Shown here one piece after another: positions 34,015-44,521 of a stretch of 64,000 bases of DNA; position 1 is the stretch's first letter; each line of letters begins with the position of its first letter. A program made the translations under genes and the position numbers. Below the pieces are notes generated by a model, which saw nothing but the letters and a program-made list of their open reading frames with translations, had not been told where the DNA came from and made no database searches. Where the stretch lies: NCBI GenBank assembly GCA_900095095.1, contig FMBT01000417.1:1-64000 (forward strand), given 5' to 3'. The stretch comes from Fragilariopsis cylindrus CCMP1102. Its lineage: Eukaryota; Bacillariophyta; Bacillariophyceae; Bacillariales; Bacillariaceae.

Positions 34015-34281
34015 TATTGAGTTGCTAGCGCGACACCTGCCTAAAGCTAACCTTAGCCCTAATCTCGCGCGCATGGCACGCGCGTAGGCCAGACCATCTG
34101 TGAGCCAGTGACTAAGCGCAACTCACATCCATTCAATACGACAGCCAAAAAGCCTATCATACGAATGAAAGCAAACCCAATACAATAGCAATAGAGATCA
34201 TCCTCATAATCTAAATATAACACAGTTAATAAGAACTCAGATCTCTCTCTCTCTTGTAAGTCGAGTGTAGACGTCTTAATA
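34015..34281 (+). repeat. Right LTR of the Copia element (267 bp)
   Basis: Same sequence as the left LTR as far as I can read. A purine-rich stretch lies just upstream (around 33995-34014). It is followed directly by target copy AGTCA (34282-34286). Confidence 0.93.
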
Positions 34282-34286
34282 AGTCA

Positions 34287-35079
34287 TGTCTTCCAAAGCA
34301 TTCTTTGGCATTGATTCTTGAATAGGTGGTACTGCATTGAAGATTCTCTTGTACAAAACATTTGATTAATCGATCGACTACCAGTTAGCATCTTAGCAAG
34401 CAATGAACCATAGAATCTTGCCACATGATTAGGTTGAATTGTATCATCTCCTTTGATAGTATTTCGGTTTCCATCCATCTTCAACCTCTTTCTTTCTCAT
34501 ATAATTCCTCATTCTTGCAGCTTGCCAATCAAATAAAGTTTCATTGTTGTCTTCACCAAACCTTGGAAGAAGCCATTCAAAAACTTTCTCATACCTGATC
34601 TCTCCATCACTGTCTTTTAATGATTCGATCTCCTCATCAGTTATATTTACGGGCTCCTCCTTCTCTCCAGTCCATTCGATTGGATCTATTGTCCTTCCAC
34701 CTTCACTAACACCATCTTCCAACTCAACTTTACTCCATTCAGAAGGAGGTGTTCGAAAATACCTAACACCATTGTTAGCATCAATAATATCATCTCCATC
34801 ATAGATAGCAGCGAATGGAAGCTGGTACTCGTCAATAGTGGACGAGTCGCTATCTGCATAGGTAGAAACAGCAGTATAATTCATAAGATATCTATCATTG
34901 TCATCTCTACTGTTTAATAACAAATTCCATTTTTGTTCAACAATATCGTATGAATCAATTACCCCATCATTTAGCCTATAGCCTTTGCAACCATCCCACC
35001 AGTAATCAGGGACCTTCATAGACAGTCCTACTAATGATTTGGCCCATTCTAAACTAATTCGGGCGCTTCTAGGAGCCAT
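34287..35079 (-). pseudogene. PiggyBac-like transposase, N-terminal part
   Basis: Starts at ATG 35079 (MAPRSARISLEWAKSLVGLS). Residues 1-200 are an acidic, chromodomain-free region with DYWWDGCKGYRLNDG and FDWQAARMRNYMRKKEVEDG. The frame shifts near 34450-34475, after which NTIKGDDTIQPNHVARFYGS and LLAKMLTGSRSINQMF continue, and shifts again near 34355-34370 into AVPPIQESMPKNALEDMTSC. That last stretch runs in frame into the C-terminal part on the far side of the Copia element, showing that the two belong to one gene. The ARFYGSLLAKM segment fits the start of the PiggyBac dimerisation domain. Confidence 0.7.
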
Positions 35080-35641
35080 TTTATTGCCATTTTACTCCAA
35101 ATATTTTGATTATATTGGGTGTGGCTTTGTAATAATATGAAAATACGTAAAATGCGTGGTAAAGTTGACGAAAATAGCTAGTGACTAAATATTCAAAGCT
35201 AGTAGTTAGTTAGTATGAAAATTTGAAATATTTAGTTGAAAAAGAGGATTTGTTAGTAAATTTTACTAGTTATTTTCCCAAAAGTTTACAAGACTGACCA
35301 TTTGACTCATATTTTTGATGCGTTGACTCCTTCTTTTTTTTAAAACTTGGTTCATTTTTGAAATTTTGAATCTTGGGTGTGAGTCACATAATAATATTGA
35401 CCAAAAAGAGGGTTGCCCGGCACGTTTTTCGACTCTCTATATTTGAACACATGCTCTTCCGAATTTTATTTAGGACTGCAGCTGCCGGAGTAGTAAGACC
35501 CCATACTTACCCACTGGGAGTTATTTTAACTTAATAAGAAAGCACGTGTCTTTGAACGGAGATGTACTGTGTCTCAATAGGGGGGTATAAGTCCATTTTT
35601 TGAGGGAAATATGCCCCTACAAAAAATTGACCCCAAAAAGT

Positions 35642-35659
35642 GGCTCGCGGTGGCGAGCC
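35642..35659. repeat. Subterminal hairpin next to the right terminal inverted repeat
   Basis: GGCTCGC-GGTG-GCGAGCC, perfect 7-bp arms, directly abutting the 15-bp terminal repeat at 35660. The left end has no equivalent at the same place. Confidence 0.8.
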
Positions 35660-35678
35660 ATAGCTTGAATGCTGTTAA
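35660..35678 (-). repeat. Right terminal inverted repeat and TTAA target copy of the PiggyBac-like element
   Basis: ATAGCTTGAATGCTG (35660-35674) is the exact reverse complement of the left terminal repeat, followed by TTAA (35675-35678). Confidence 0.85.
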
Positions 35679-36167
35679 TTATGAGATCATCCTGCCTACG
35701 GATTGCATTGCCATGAAAGAGAAGAGAACTCATTCATGCTAAAACTCACTCAAGTATTGTCATGGTGGACAGCTGAATTGAATCTTATAGTAGTGGTTTA
35801 TACTGTACAGTATGTTGTGCATACTAGTAGATATTATTAATCGAGCGCCCCCCAATTTTCAATTTAAAAAAGGGGAGAACACTTGCGGCTTTCGCGGAGA
35901 CGCGACAACAAAGTGAAAGGCGAAGGAAGGATTGTGTTTGACATCTCTTTCATCATCCTTACAATTTTAAGGTAACTGGTATATGTACAACACATAATAT
36001 ATGACGACAATACAATTGCTGCTGAAACGGAATCCGGATGAGAGCGACAGAAGATAGAGAGAAGATTAGATTTTTAAGATTGCATTATTGGACTGGACTA
36101 CCGGATTGTTTGATCTAGCTAGCTACTCAACAAACACCCTTTGTGGTATTTTAAAAGTCTAACGATA
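35679..36167. other. Upstream region of VPS41
   Basis: Host DNA between the transposon and the VPS41 start. It contains a C-run (GCGCCCCCC at about 35845) and a GC-rich patch CTTTCGCGGAGACGCGAC (about 35889-35906), probably promoter. No gene is seen. Confidence 0.4.
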
Positions 36168-39100
36168 ATGGAGAATACCACAACCACCTCGCCAAACGTG
36201 GAAGATGAGAAATCTTCCCTTGACGATATAGATAGAAGTAATATCGAAGGAAATTCAGAAGAAAATACCGTCGTTTCTACCAAAAACAACGACGGCGACG
36301 ACGACGACAACGACAGCAACGAAAGGAACGAGGAGGAGGAGGGTGACACATCAAATGGCTATAACCATAATAGCGAACACGACAACGACGATGAATTAGC
36401 TGCGGATGACAACGACGATGAAACGGCTGCGGATGACGATGACGATGAAACGGCTACAACATACGTTGACGAGATGCCTATCTTTCATTATTCTCGAATC
36501 GTGAGTACTGGACTACCCCGAGGTGCATCTGCTGCTACTGATGATAGTATGATTAATAAAATTGACACCGACGGGGACGACAACTCTTCTTCTGATCCCT
36601 CAACCACGTCATTTCGACAATCACCCCGATCGTCATGTTCAGAACTAACAGTTGTACGGGTTGACCCAGAAGAACTCATAGCAGCAGCTGCTGCTGCTGC
36701 TGCTGCTGCTGATTCTAATAGTAGTACTACCGAAACGAACAACAACAACAACAATAACCATTACGACAATAACAATAACAATTCTACGACAACGACAGCA
36801 ACAACCACGTCCACATCGTCGTCGTCAACTGATGCAGTAAGGAATCGGAATGAACAAGCCTTATTACTATCATCAGATCTTTGGCGACAACCTCATATGA
36901 TTGTCGCATGTGGATGGGACTCATCGTCATCATCGTCAACTGGTAGTGGGAAAGTGACATTTACTCGTGTTCAACGTGAGATTATGACTCCCAGTTCGCG
37001 TAACGGGTCAAATATTAAAAGTGCTTCGCCATCGGTAGTATTCGTGATGCCTTCAAAAACAAATACGGCTGGTGGAAGTGGTGATTCCGCTTCTACTTCT
37101 GGCATTATTACCAGCAACAATAGTAATAGCAATAATAATAGAATAGTAATAATACCCACGCGAATAATAATGCAACTACGGATTGTACGTACGAGAACGA
37201 GCAAACTATAGCAGCTGGTCGAGCGGACGACCCGTCCATGACGATACCTCAGTTGTTGATATGTCCTTTGACGCGTCGGGAACAGCCTTAGGAGCTGTCG
37301 ATGAGGGTGGACACTGTGCGATCTGGGAATTCAAATACACAACGTCACTCCAGTCCAATTTGTTAGTCTTTGGTGATAATAACAGCAACAACAACAGCAA
37401 CAGCAATGAGAACAATAATAACAATACGTTGACTACTACTTCAGAAGAAGGATCATCTACACCACCAACATCGACTCGTCCACAATCATCGACAACTGGG
37501 AACAACAATATGTTCTCTAATTTTATGTCGGCCTTAACAGGAATGCCACCAGCGGAGGAGAGTAGAGGTGGCAATGCTAGTGGCGGTGGCGGCGGTGGCA
37601 GACGTCAGCAGGTCGCTAATAGCACCAGAGAACTTGTACCTACTTTAACTGCTGAGATTTCTTACCAATCACGTGTTAATTATCCGGCCAATTGGGGACC
37701 ACCAACGTGTATGGTAATCGATCCAGCATACAAACGAAAACGAGAAAAATCATTACTGGTTGGTTTTGCGGACGGACGACTAGTATTGACAAAACGCGGA
37801 ACATTCTTTCAACGACGAAATGATTCGGTAATTTATCAGGCACCACATGGAGTTGGCGGTGGTGGTCGTGGAAACAATAAGAACAAAAACAACGATAATG
37901 GTTCATCGTATCGTGGTATAGAGACTGTCGTTTGGAGGGGATCTTTAGTAGCCTGGGCCGATGCGACCGGTATCAAACTAATGGACATGGATCAATTAAC
38001 CCGTATTGCTCACATTGACCGACCGGCAGGTGCACGTCCGACACTGTATCCCTCAGTTCGTAATATTATACCTAGTTTGCACTTCGAAACGTCACATCAT
38101 TTGTTGGTGGGCTGGGGAGATTGTTTGATGCAGATTTACGTCGAAGAACACGATGATGATCCTCACGGTGGTGCTTCGTCGCTTTCTGTATCTAGTGGTG
38201 GAACGGATGGTTCTTCCGCTGCAAAAAAGAGACGAACTGTTGCGTGTACAATGGCCTGGGAGCTAGACTGTGTGGCGTGTGATGTTGTTCCGCTAGATGC
38301 CGAGCATGTTATGGTATTAGGCCTTGTCCCACCAGTTGTTGACGATAAAGGAAATAATAATGATGACGATGACGACGACGACGACACAAAAGGAGAGGAA
38401 GGAATTCTCTCAGAAGGAACGAGCTTGAAATACAGTTTTGTCACGCAAGGATGGAACAATTGCATATTGTGACTCTTTGCCCCTTACCAATGACAATCAG
38501 GCGATATCACCGTCTTCGAATCCAAATGAAATGATTGATTCCGTGCTTGACTTTCGTTTATTATCGTCCTTCGCTCTGCCACGCATGGAATTAGCTGAAG
38601 AAACAAAGGTATTGAAAGCCATGGAAGGAGCCAACGATATGGGATTCATTGGTATAGATGTCAACTTTGATATCAATCAGCCTCTTTTTGCGGGTGCAAA
38701 TTCTTCCGCAAAGAAGATTGAATTCCGGGACCCGCATTCACAATGGAAGATTCAATCAATCTTATACGACGAAGATGATGACGAGACTGATGTATTTGAT
38801 ACCGAGGAAGACGGGTACAGTGTTGATAGTGACGATTACGAGTGCATATTACGACCAATTGAAACAATCCAACCGTTATCGACGCAAGCGATAGGTGCAA
38901 CTAGTGATTGTTTTCCTCCTCCAACCATTGTTATTTGCACTGCTTCTGATGCAATTTTGTCCGTTACATCTACGATAGATGATGCCGTAGAAATTTCTTT
39001 AACTAGACAGAAATATGCCCTCGCATTGTCTCGTGGTTTGTGTCACAGAAGACAATTACGGCGGTATGATATTAACGAACTGATCAATCGCTATTTGGGA

Positions 39101-41517
39101 GCTGTTCTTCGAATTCCTCAATCTAAGAAAGGATACAGACTAGAGGAGCAACCGACACAAAAGACAACAACAGCAACGACGACGATAATACCTATATCAT
39201 TGTCTCTGCGACGAATGCAGTTGGCTGTCAAAGCAATGCCAGTTTTGCTAGGGGACAGAATTGGACTTTGGGAGCGATGGACTGGAGAACTAGAGAAGAT
39301 CCCAGGATCTCTCTTCTTTCTGAGGAATTATCTTCCTGTGCGAGGTACGCGGCGTCGCAAGTGACCATTATTTGTTCTTTTGAGAAGAATATCGCGTTTT
39401 TTCGTTTCTCACTTACTTTGTGATCTACATCTCTCCCTCTCTCTCTATCTTAAACAGATCCTATTCTTCCATCAAATATCTTTGTCCGAGTTCTTGAAAC
39501 AATGCTAACGGAAGTTGAACACATATCGCATAACTCGAAGAAGGACAACGTCTCGTCGATGGATATGCACACTGAAGCCGCTAATCATTTCTTAGAAAGC
39601 TTGCTCGCGTGGGGCACTACTAAAGTTCTAAAAGAATACATTTCCTTTTACAAATATAATAAGGAGAAGCAGAACGAAGAGAATTCCATTGACAAGGATA
39701 TAAGGGCTACTCAGATTTCGCTTCAACGCCGGTATTTGCAAACGGCAGCAGGTTATTTGATATTCCCGGTAAGGGACGTCGAAGAAGAATTGGAGGTTTC
39801 TGCGCCCAGATATGAAGTGCACAATGATGATACCGAGGATTCCTTATTTGATATATCAGAAGTGGTTGCGATGGTAGCTTCTCGAGTACCACTTGTGGCA
39901 TCCCGTAACGATTTTAGCAATCTGAACGGAAAAGGCAATAAGGTCAACCTATCATACACGCTTACACCAAATAATCATTCATGTTTGGAAGCAATGGCAA
40001 GATTGCGAATGATGCAAGGTGACTATGATTTGGCATTACAATGTTTTCTAGCCATTGGTGCTTGTCATTCAAAGGAATCTCTTCAGTCCTTCGAGAAGGC
40101 AGCTATCAAAATTGTAAACGGAACAACAGATACCACAACCGAATATTCAACTTCTCCGATAGGAACACACTCTTACGAGTTTGTGATGAGTTTGATTGAA
40201 AGTCATAATTTGAATCAATTTCTTTTCGAGAAAGACTTCTTATTGTCAACATCGAGTGACTCGAAATTGTTCATGCCTATCTTTGCCCTAATCCGTTTAG
40301 TAGGATTACGACGGGTGGGCAACTTTTTGATACAACATTGTGTCGCACCCGGTTTCGCCTACAACATGACACTAGAAGAAGCGAGTAACGATACGAACTC
40401 ACAAGACTCTAGTGATGGATCGAAAGATAGAATACTTCGTCGTGGACCTCTTCCAATAGACAAGGTCGCAGAACAACTGGAAAGCAGTCCGGCTCTCCTT
40501 CATTGGTACTTGTATTTGGTACTTACGAGAAGACCCGAGTTCTATGTCAATTTTCCAACTAGTTCAACTCCGCCGAAAGCTATCACTGATTTACACCGTA
40601 AGCACTTTCAACTATATGTTGACTTTGCTGGAGAAATGAGAGATTCTAATAAGGTATTAGCAGGAACAGAAGCATACAAAGTTGAGTCAAAAACAACTCC
40701 GTTGTTAACCTTCTTGGAGGCAGCCTTACCTCTTGGTGGTGTTATACCCGTAGATGTACGGCGTGTGTTAGAAATCGAACGAAGCCAGGACAGCGACAGT
40801 AGTAATAATACCGGTGGTGACGACACGGTCGGCGGCTCACGGGAATTATCTTCACCTATCTTTGCGTTGGAATTGGCCTACGTGATTGAAAAATATAACA
40901 AGCAAACAGAAACGGACGCTTTGGGTATATTAAAATTGTATCTTAAAGGAGCACAGTCACTAGCTTTATCAGTTTCGTACGCCCAACGACAGAAGAAATT
41001 CTCCTCTGTTTTATGGGATCATCTTATCTCATATTGTCTGAAAAAGGCATCGGATGGTGCCATATTTGGAGAATTACTTGAGGCTGCTGCATTGTCTGGT
41101 GCTGATCTTGGACGGTTAGTCGAACAAATACCACCTGGGATGGTCGTTGAAGGACTCCGACCAAGATTGGTCGCTGCTGTAGCAGACTATCGTATGAAAT
41201 TAGAAATTTACGAAGCGGCAATGGCAGCTGGATCAGAAGAGGAAATTACTTTAATGAGAGAAATTGGTCATAGAGTACGAAGAGGAGTACGATACGATTT
41301 GGAAAAGTATAGTGCTCGTAAGAGCTTTGCTGAAATAATTCAAGAGAGAATTACAAGGGATAATAAGGAAGCGGCAGTGGCAGCAATGATTATTGATGAC
41401 AATAAAAAGATTGATAACGACGGGAAATCTCCTTCTGGAGCAACCTTGTATAAGATTACGAAGACTAGAATACGGCGAGGTCATCAACGTCTAGCCTACT
41501 CCATTTCACGCCGTTAA
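36168..41517 (+). CDS. VPS41: VPS41, HOPS-complex subunit, large and frame-shifted
   Basis: Tethering subunit of the HOPS complex in vacuole/late endosome fusion. The start is ATG 36168; the open frame upstream begins at TTG. One clear GT-AG intron is 39345-39457 (RNYLPVR|DPILPSNIFVRVLETM). The N-terminal ~220 residues are acidic, Ser/Asn/Asp-rich and not part of the usual family. The beta-propeller then reads SVVDMSFDASGTALGAVDEG, LLVGFADGRLVLTKRG, IETVVWRGSLVAWADATGIK and HHLLVGWGDCLMQIYV, matching Vps41. The second exon is the helical clathrin-like half (SALALQCFLAIG-type repeats, VLWDHLISYCLKKASDG, LVEQIPPGMVVEGLRPRLV). A C-terminal RING, present in animal Vps41, is absent. Frame shifts near 37140-37165, 37225 and 38437 interrupt the first exon; the last sits at a short T run. 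About 1740 codons versus ~850 in animals. Confidence 0.85.
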
Positions 41518-41770
41518 ATTACTATGAATTAGAAAAGGTAGATTTTTATTTTCTCATTTTGTTTTCTTCTATTTAGTTAAATTTCATTATAAATTACTAT
41601 ATTTCCCATAGCTAGCTAGTGTTGTTATTGGGCATCGATTCTCTTTCTTGAGGCTCGTACATATAACTTCTTGTTATAATCTAAAGGAGGTTCCGTACGT
41701 TTATGTTTATGTTTATGTTTATTATTTATCTTTTCGTCGTCGATTCCTTTATACAAGTTTCCTAATCCAA

Positions 41771-43297
41771 TTATTCGCCCCCTGCTTCTATGGCGGCGCT
41801 TTGTTCATCGGCTTTTTTCTTATCCAATTTTTGTTTTAATATAGCTTTTACATTAATTCCATTTGGACCTGTTACGTTCGTTGCAACTGGTCGACCATTC
41901 CTTGGATCTGTACCAACATCAAAATCAACAGTTTCACGCATATATAATTTACGAAAGAATGTTTGTCCTTCATGAATGTCATCATTAGTAGGACATTGTA
42001 TTGCAGAATGATGAACAAATATACCTTTTGTACGTGTTTGTGGTCCCTTTGGATCACATGCTAATATTTCTTTAATTTCTTTTTCTTCTTCAGAAGTTTC
42101 AAATGGTCGAATAAAACCAAATCCTGTTTTACCATTATACCATTGAACAACACCCTGTATCCGGCTATTCGTTTCTAATGCATCATTAATATACGCATCA
42201 ATTTTCTCATCAGTAGGAGCTTTTCTAGGAGGAAAAGGAGCAGACTTTTCCTCTTCTGCCTCCTCCTCCTCTACTACTACTGCTACTGCTTCTTCCTTTT
42301 TCTCTTCTACTGCTGCTACGACTACTGCTTCCTCCTTTTTCTCTTCTACTGCTACTGCTACTACTTCTTCCTTTTTCTCTTCTACTGCTACGACGGCTAC
42401 TTCTTCTTCCATCGTTGACGACGACACAGGTGTATGTGGTTGTTCTATCTTCTCAACTATTTTTTCTTCAACAACAGGTTGCTTTGCAATTACTTCTTCT
42501 ATTGCCTTGGCAATGTATTTAGGCTTGAAATCAGCAAATGACACGGACTTGTCAGATCGATCATAAGCCAATTGAGCTGCACTGTCATAAGGAATGCTAA
42601 TATCAACAGGTTGCTTTGCAATTACTTCTTGTATTGCATTGGCAAGAAATTTGCTTTCAAACTTATCATATGGCATGGATTTATCAGATTGTTCATAAGC
42701 AATTTGTGCTGTCGCCATGTATGGTATCGAAACGTCGATCGTCTCGATCTCGGCCTCAACAGCTGTTTCCTCCACTGCGACAGGGACTGCAACTGCAACT
42801 GCGACAGCTTCTGTAGCATCGACGACAGTACTACTAACTGCTTTATCTTCTTGAACTTTTTCTTCTACCTTTTGTATTTCTTCTTCCTTAGATTCCTCCT
42901 TCTCCTCCTCTGCAACGACCACGACCGCCGTTGGTGTTGTTTCAATAGGTCTGTTTCTGTTGGTGTTTGTAAGAGGGAAATATACCACCGAATAAATCAT
43001 CCACCCAATCAAACATCCCAAAAAGACTAGTGCTACTGCTACTGGTGGTCGAAGTCGTACTACCACTACGTGTGCGTGTACAAGTACTTTGAATGTTATT
43101 TTATTCTTATTATTGTTGTCATTGTATTGGGTCTGACATCGATTTATAAACAGAAGACGTAGGAGAAGACACCCAGGCTTCAGAAGGCTGTAAAGTTGTA
43201 TCGATCCCATCATCATTAACATTAAGGATATCATAAAAACAGCCACAATCATTTCATGCAATGTATTATTATTATTATTATTGTTGTTCATCATCAT
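41771..43297 (-). CDS. Membrane-anchored cold-shock-domain protein
   Basis: From ATG 43297 (MMMNNN…) to 41771, 508 aa; the frame further upstream starts at TTG. Hydrophobic stretches at about residues 13-35 and 70-95 suggest membrane anchoring. Residues of about 184-275 are two tandem ~45-residue repeats (DVSIPYMATAQIAYEQSDKS and DISIPYDSAAQLAYDRSDKS, each ending …VIAKQPV), then a Glu/Lys/Val repeat. At about 377-478 is a cold-shock domain with RNP1-like VQWYNGKTGFGFIRP and RNP2-like GIFVHHSAI, ending VATNVTGPNG, so it should bind single-stranded RNA or DNA. The 5' structure is uncertain: across about 42960-43085 another frame reads well (TSLFGMFDWVDDLFGGIFPS), so an intron or a shift may replace the second helix. 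Confidence 0.7.
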   Translation of the reverse strand: MMMNNNNNNNNTLHEMIVAVFMISLMLMMMGSIQLYSLLKPGCLLLRLLFINRCQTQYNDNNNKNKITFKVLVHAHVVVVRLRPPVAVALVFLGCLIGWMIYSVVYFPLTNTNRNRPIETTPTAVVVVAEEEKEESKEEEIQKVEEKVQEDKAVSSTVVDATEAVAVAVAVPVAVEETAVEAEIETIDVSIPYMATAQIAYEQSDKSMPYDKFESKFLANAIQEVIAKQPVDISIPYDSAAQLAYDRSDKSVSFADFKPKYIAKAIEEVIAKQPVVEEKIVEKIEQPHTPVSSSTMEEEVAVVAVEEKKEEVVAVAVEEKKEEAVVVAAVEEKKEEAVAVVVEEEEAEEEKSAPFPPRKAPTDEKIDAYINDALETNSRIQGVVQWYNGKTGFGFIRPFETSEEEKEIKEILACDPKGPQTRTKGIFVHHSAIQCPTNDDIHEGQTFFRKLYMRETVDFDVGTDPRNGRPVATNVTGPNGINVKAILKQKLDKKKADEQSAAIEAGGE

Positions 43298-43936
43298 TAT
43301 CGATCGATCTTGATTACTAGTATGCGTACGTTTTTTTATTTTTCTTCTTCTTCGTTCTCCCTGATCTTTATTGAGATGATACAAATAGTTGTATCACTGG
43401 TCTTTGGATATCGTGAAATATTTTTTCTATTGACACAACCTGTTTTATTATTACAGGGGAGATAAAATAAATGAAAAACTGAAGATTGATTTTCGAATAT
43501 TTATGATTGGTGTTGCTGTGTTGGCATGATGGAATTGAAGTCAAAAATCTTGTTAGTCACGAATGAATACGTGAATGAATGGTACTGTAAAAAAAATAGA
43601 GCGAATTAGAATACACAGCTCACAAAATTAATACAAAAACGAAGAAAATACAAATTAATTATTATATAGTATGAAGATGTAAAAATGAAATATGAAGTAT
43701 CTATCTAATTCGCTATCCACCAATAGGTGTATGGCCCAACACACTCATATATGATGTGACGTACGCGGATGGATATAGGTCCTAGTACATAAAGCTAGGA
43801 CTATATTCTGGCTACACATACATATACGATTCACGTAATTATTTTTGACAAAAAAAACACCCAACCCACTGCCGATATAAACAAAAAATTACAGCTACAC
43901 AGTAGACAATTACAAAAATTCAAGTCTTCGTTCTAC
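43298..43936. other. Intergenic region
   Basis: Divergent spacer, AT-rich, no gene supported. It contains TGACGTAC at 43757-43764, a CRE-like half-match. Confidence 0.35.
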
Positions 43937-44263
43937 ATGGTGGCAGACCATATTTTTTGTGTAAACAAAAGTAGGACTCCTGCCCTCGAGGAAAGGTACG
44001 ATAATCCATGTCTTCGTTATATACCTGTTGGAGGCGGTTCTGTTGGCAACGGTAAATATATGCCTTCTTATATCAAAATCTCCCACTGTAATCGCTACAA
44101 TAGCGATGCACCTTACAAAAGCAAAGAAGAATCACAAAGAATGACAAAAACGCTTTCGTATCATGATGATTTGATTAAATATGTTTCCTTTCTGTTCATG
44201 TTGCGGGAATTACAAGTACATTGTAATAATCAATTACTTCATCGAGGTGTTCGTATTTTGTGA
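43937..44263 (+). CDS. Hypothetical small protein
   Basis: A 108-codon frame from ATG 43937 (MVADHIFCVNKSRTPALEER) with unbiased, non-repetitive composition (RYIPVGGGSVGNGKYMPSYI, YHDDLIKYVSFLFMLRELQV). No signal peptide or membrane helix and no family recognised. The normal amino-acid mix is the only support. Confidence 0.35.
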   Translation: MVADHIFCVNKSRTPALEERYDNPCLRYIPVGGGSVGNGKYMPSYIKISHCNRYNSDAPYKSKEESQRMTKTLSYHDDLIKYVSFLFMLRELQVHCNNQLLHRGVRIL

Positions 44264-44521
44264 GTATTTGGTTCATATTAAACAAGAACACACAATGAAT
44301 GCCTGGTCACTTTGATGAAAAACAAAAGGAACAGTCTTTTTGTCTTTTATTATGAATGTGATAGCATGTGACACGTGCTTCCATTTTTTAGCATCGTCAA
44401 TCGGCTCGTATAGTGTGCTGATTGATTGATTTTGTAGTAGAAAGTACAGTATTGAGCAAAATTATATTTTTAACATAAAGTTTCTTCCATCAGTGTAGGA
44501 TCAAATATCATACTTCTACCA

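Larger units (their letters stand above)
27126..34281 (+). mobile_element. Copia LTR retrotransposon, diatom CoDi type, young but broken
   Basis: The element is 7156 bp: LTR, AT-rich leader, gag-like region, pol with protease, integrase, reverse transcriptase and RNase H in Copia order, a purine-rich stretch before the right LTR, and LTR. The 5-bp target duplication AGTCA is intact and the LTRs read identical, so the insertion is very young. The coding region is nevertheless broken, interrupted at about four to six places. I found no clear tRNA primer-binding site next to the left LTR. It sits inside the transposase gene of a PiggyBac-like transposon, in opposite orientation, so it is the younger of the two. 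Confidence 0.93.
24980..35674 (-). mobile_element. PiggyBac-like DNA transposon, interrupted by a Copia element
   Basis: The ends are exact: 15-bp inverted repeats CAGCATTCAAGCTAT flanked by TTAA on both sides. Removing the nested Copia element (7156 bp plus one 5-bp target copy) leaves about 3.5 kb, typical for PiggyBac. It carries one reverse-strand transposase gene, now in two parts (34287-35079 and 25453-27125) with the retroelement between them. Subterminal hairpins lie near both ends (25337-25377 and 35642-35659). The split makes this copy non-autonomous; the intact ends mean it might still be movable by another copy (inference). Confidence 0.85.
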
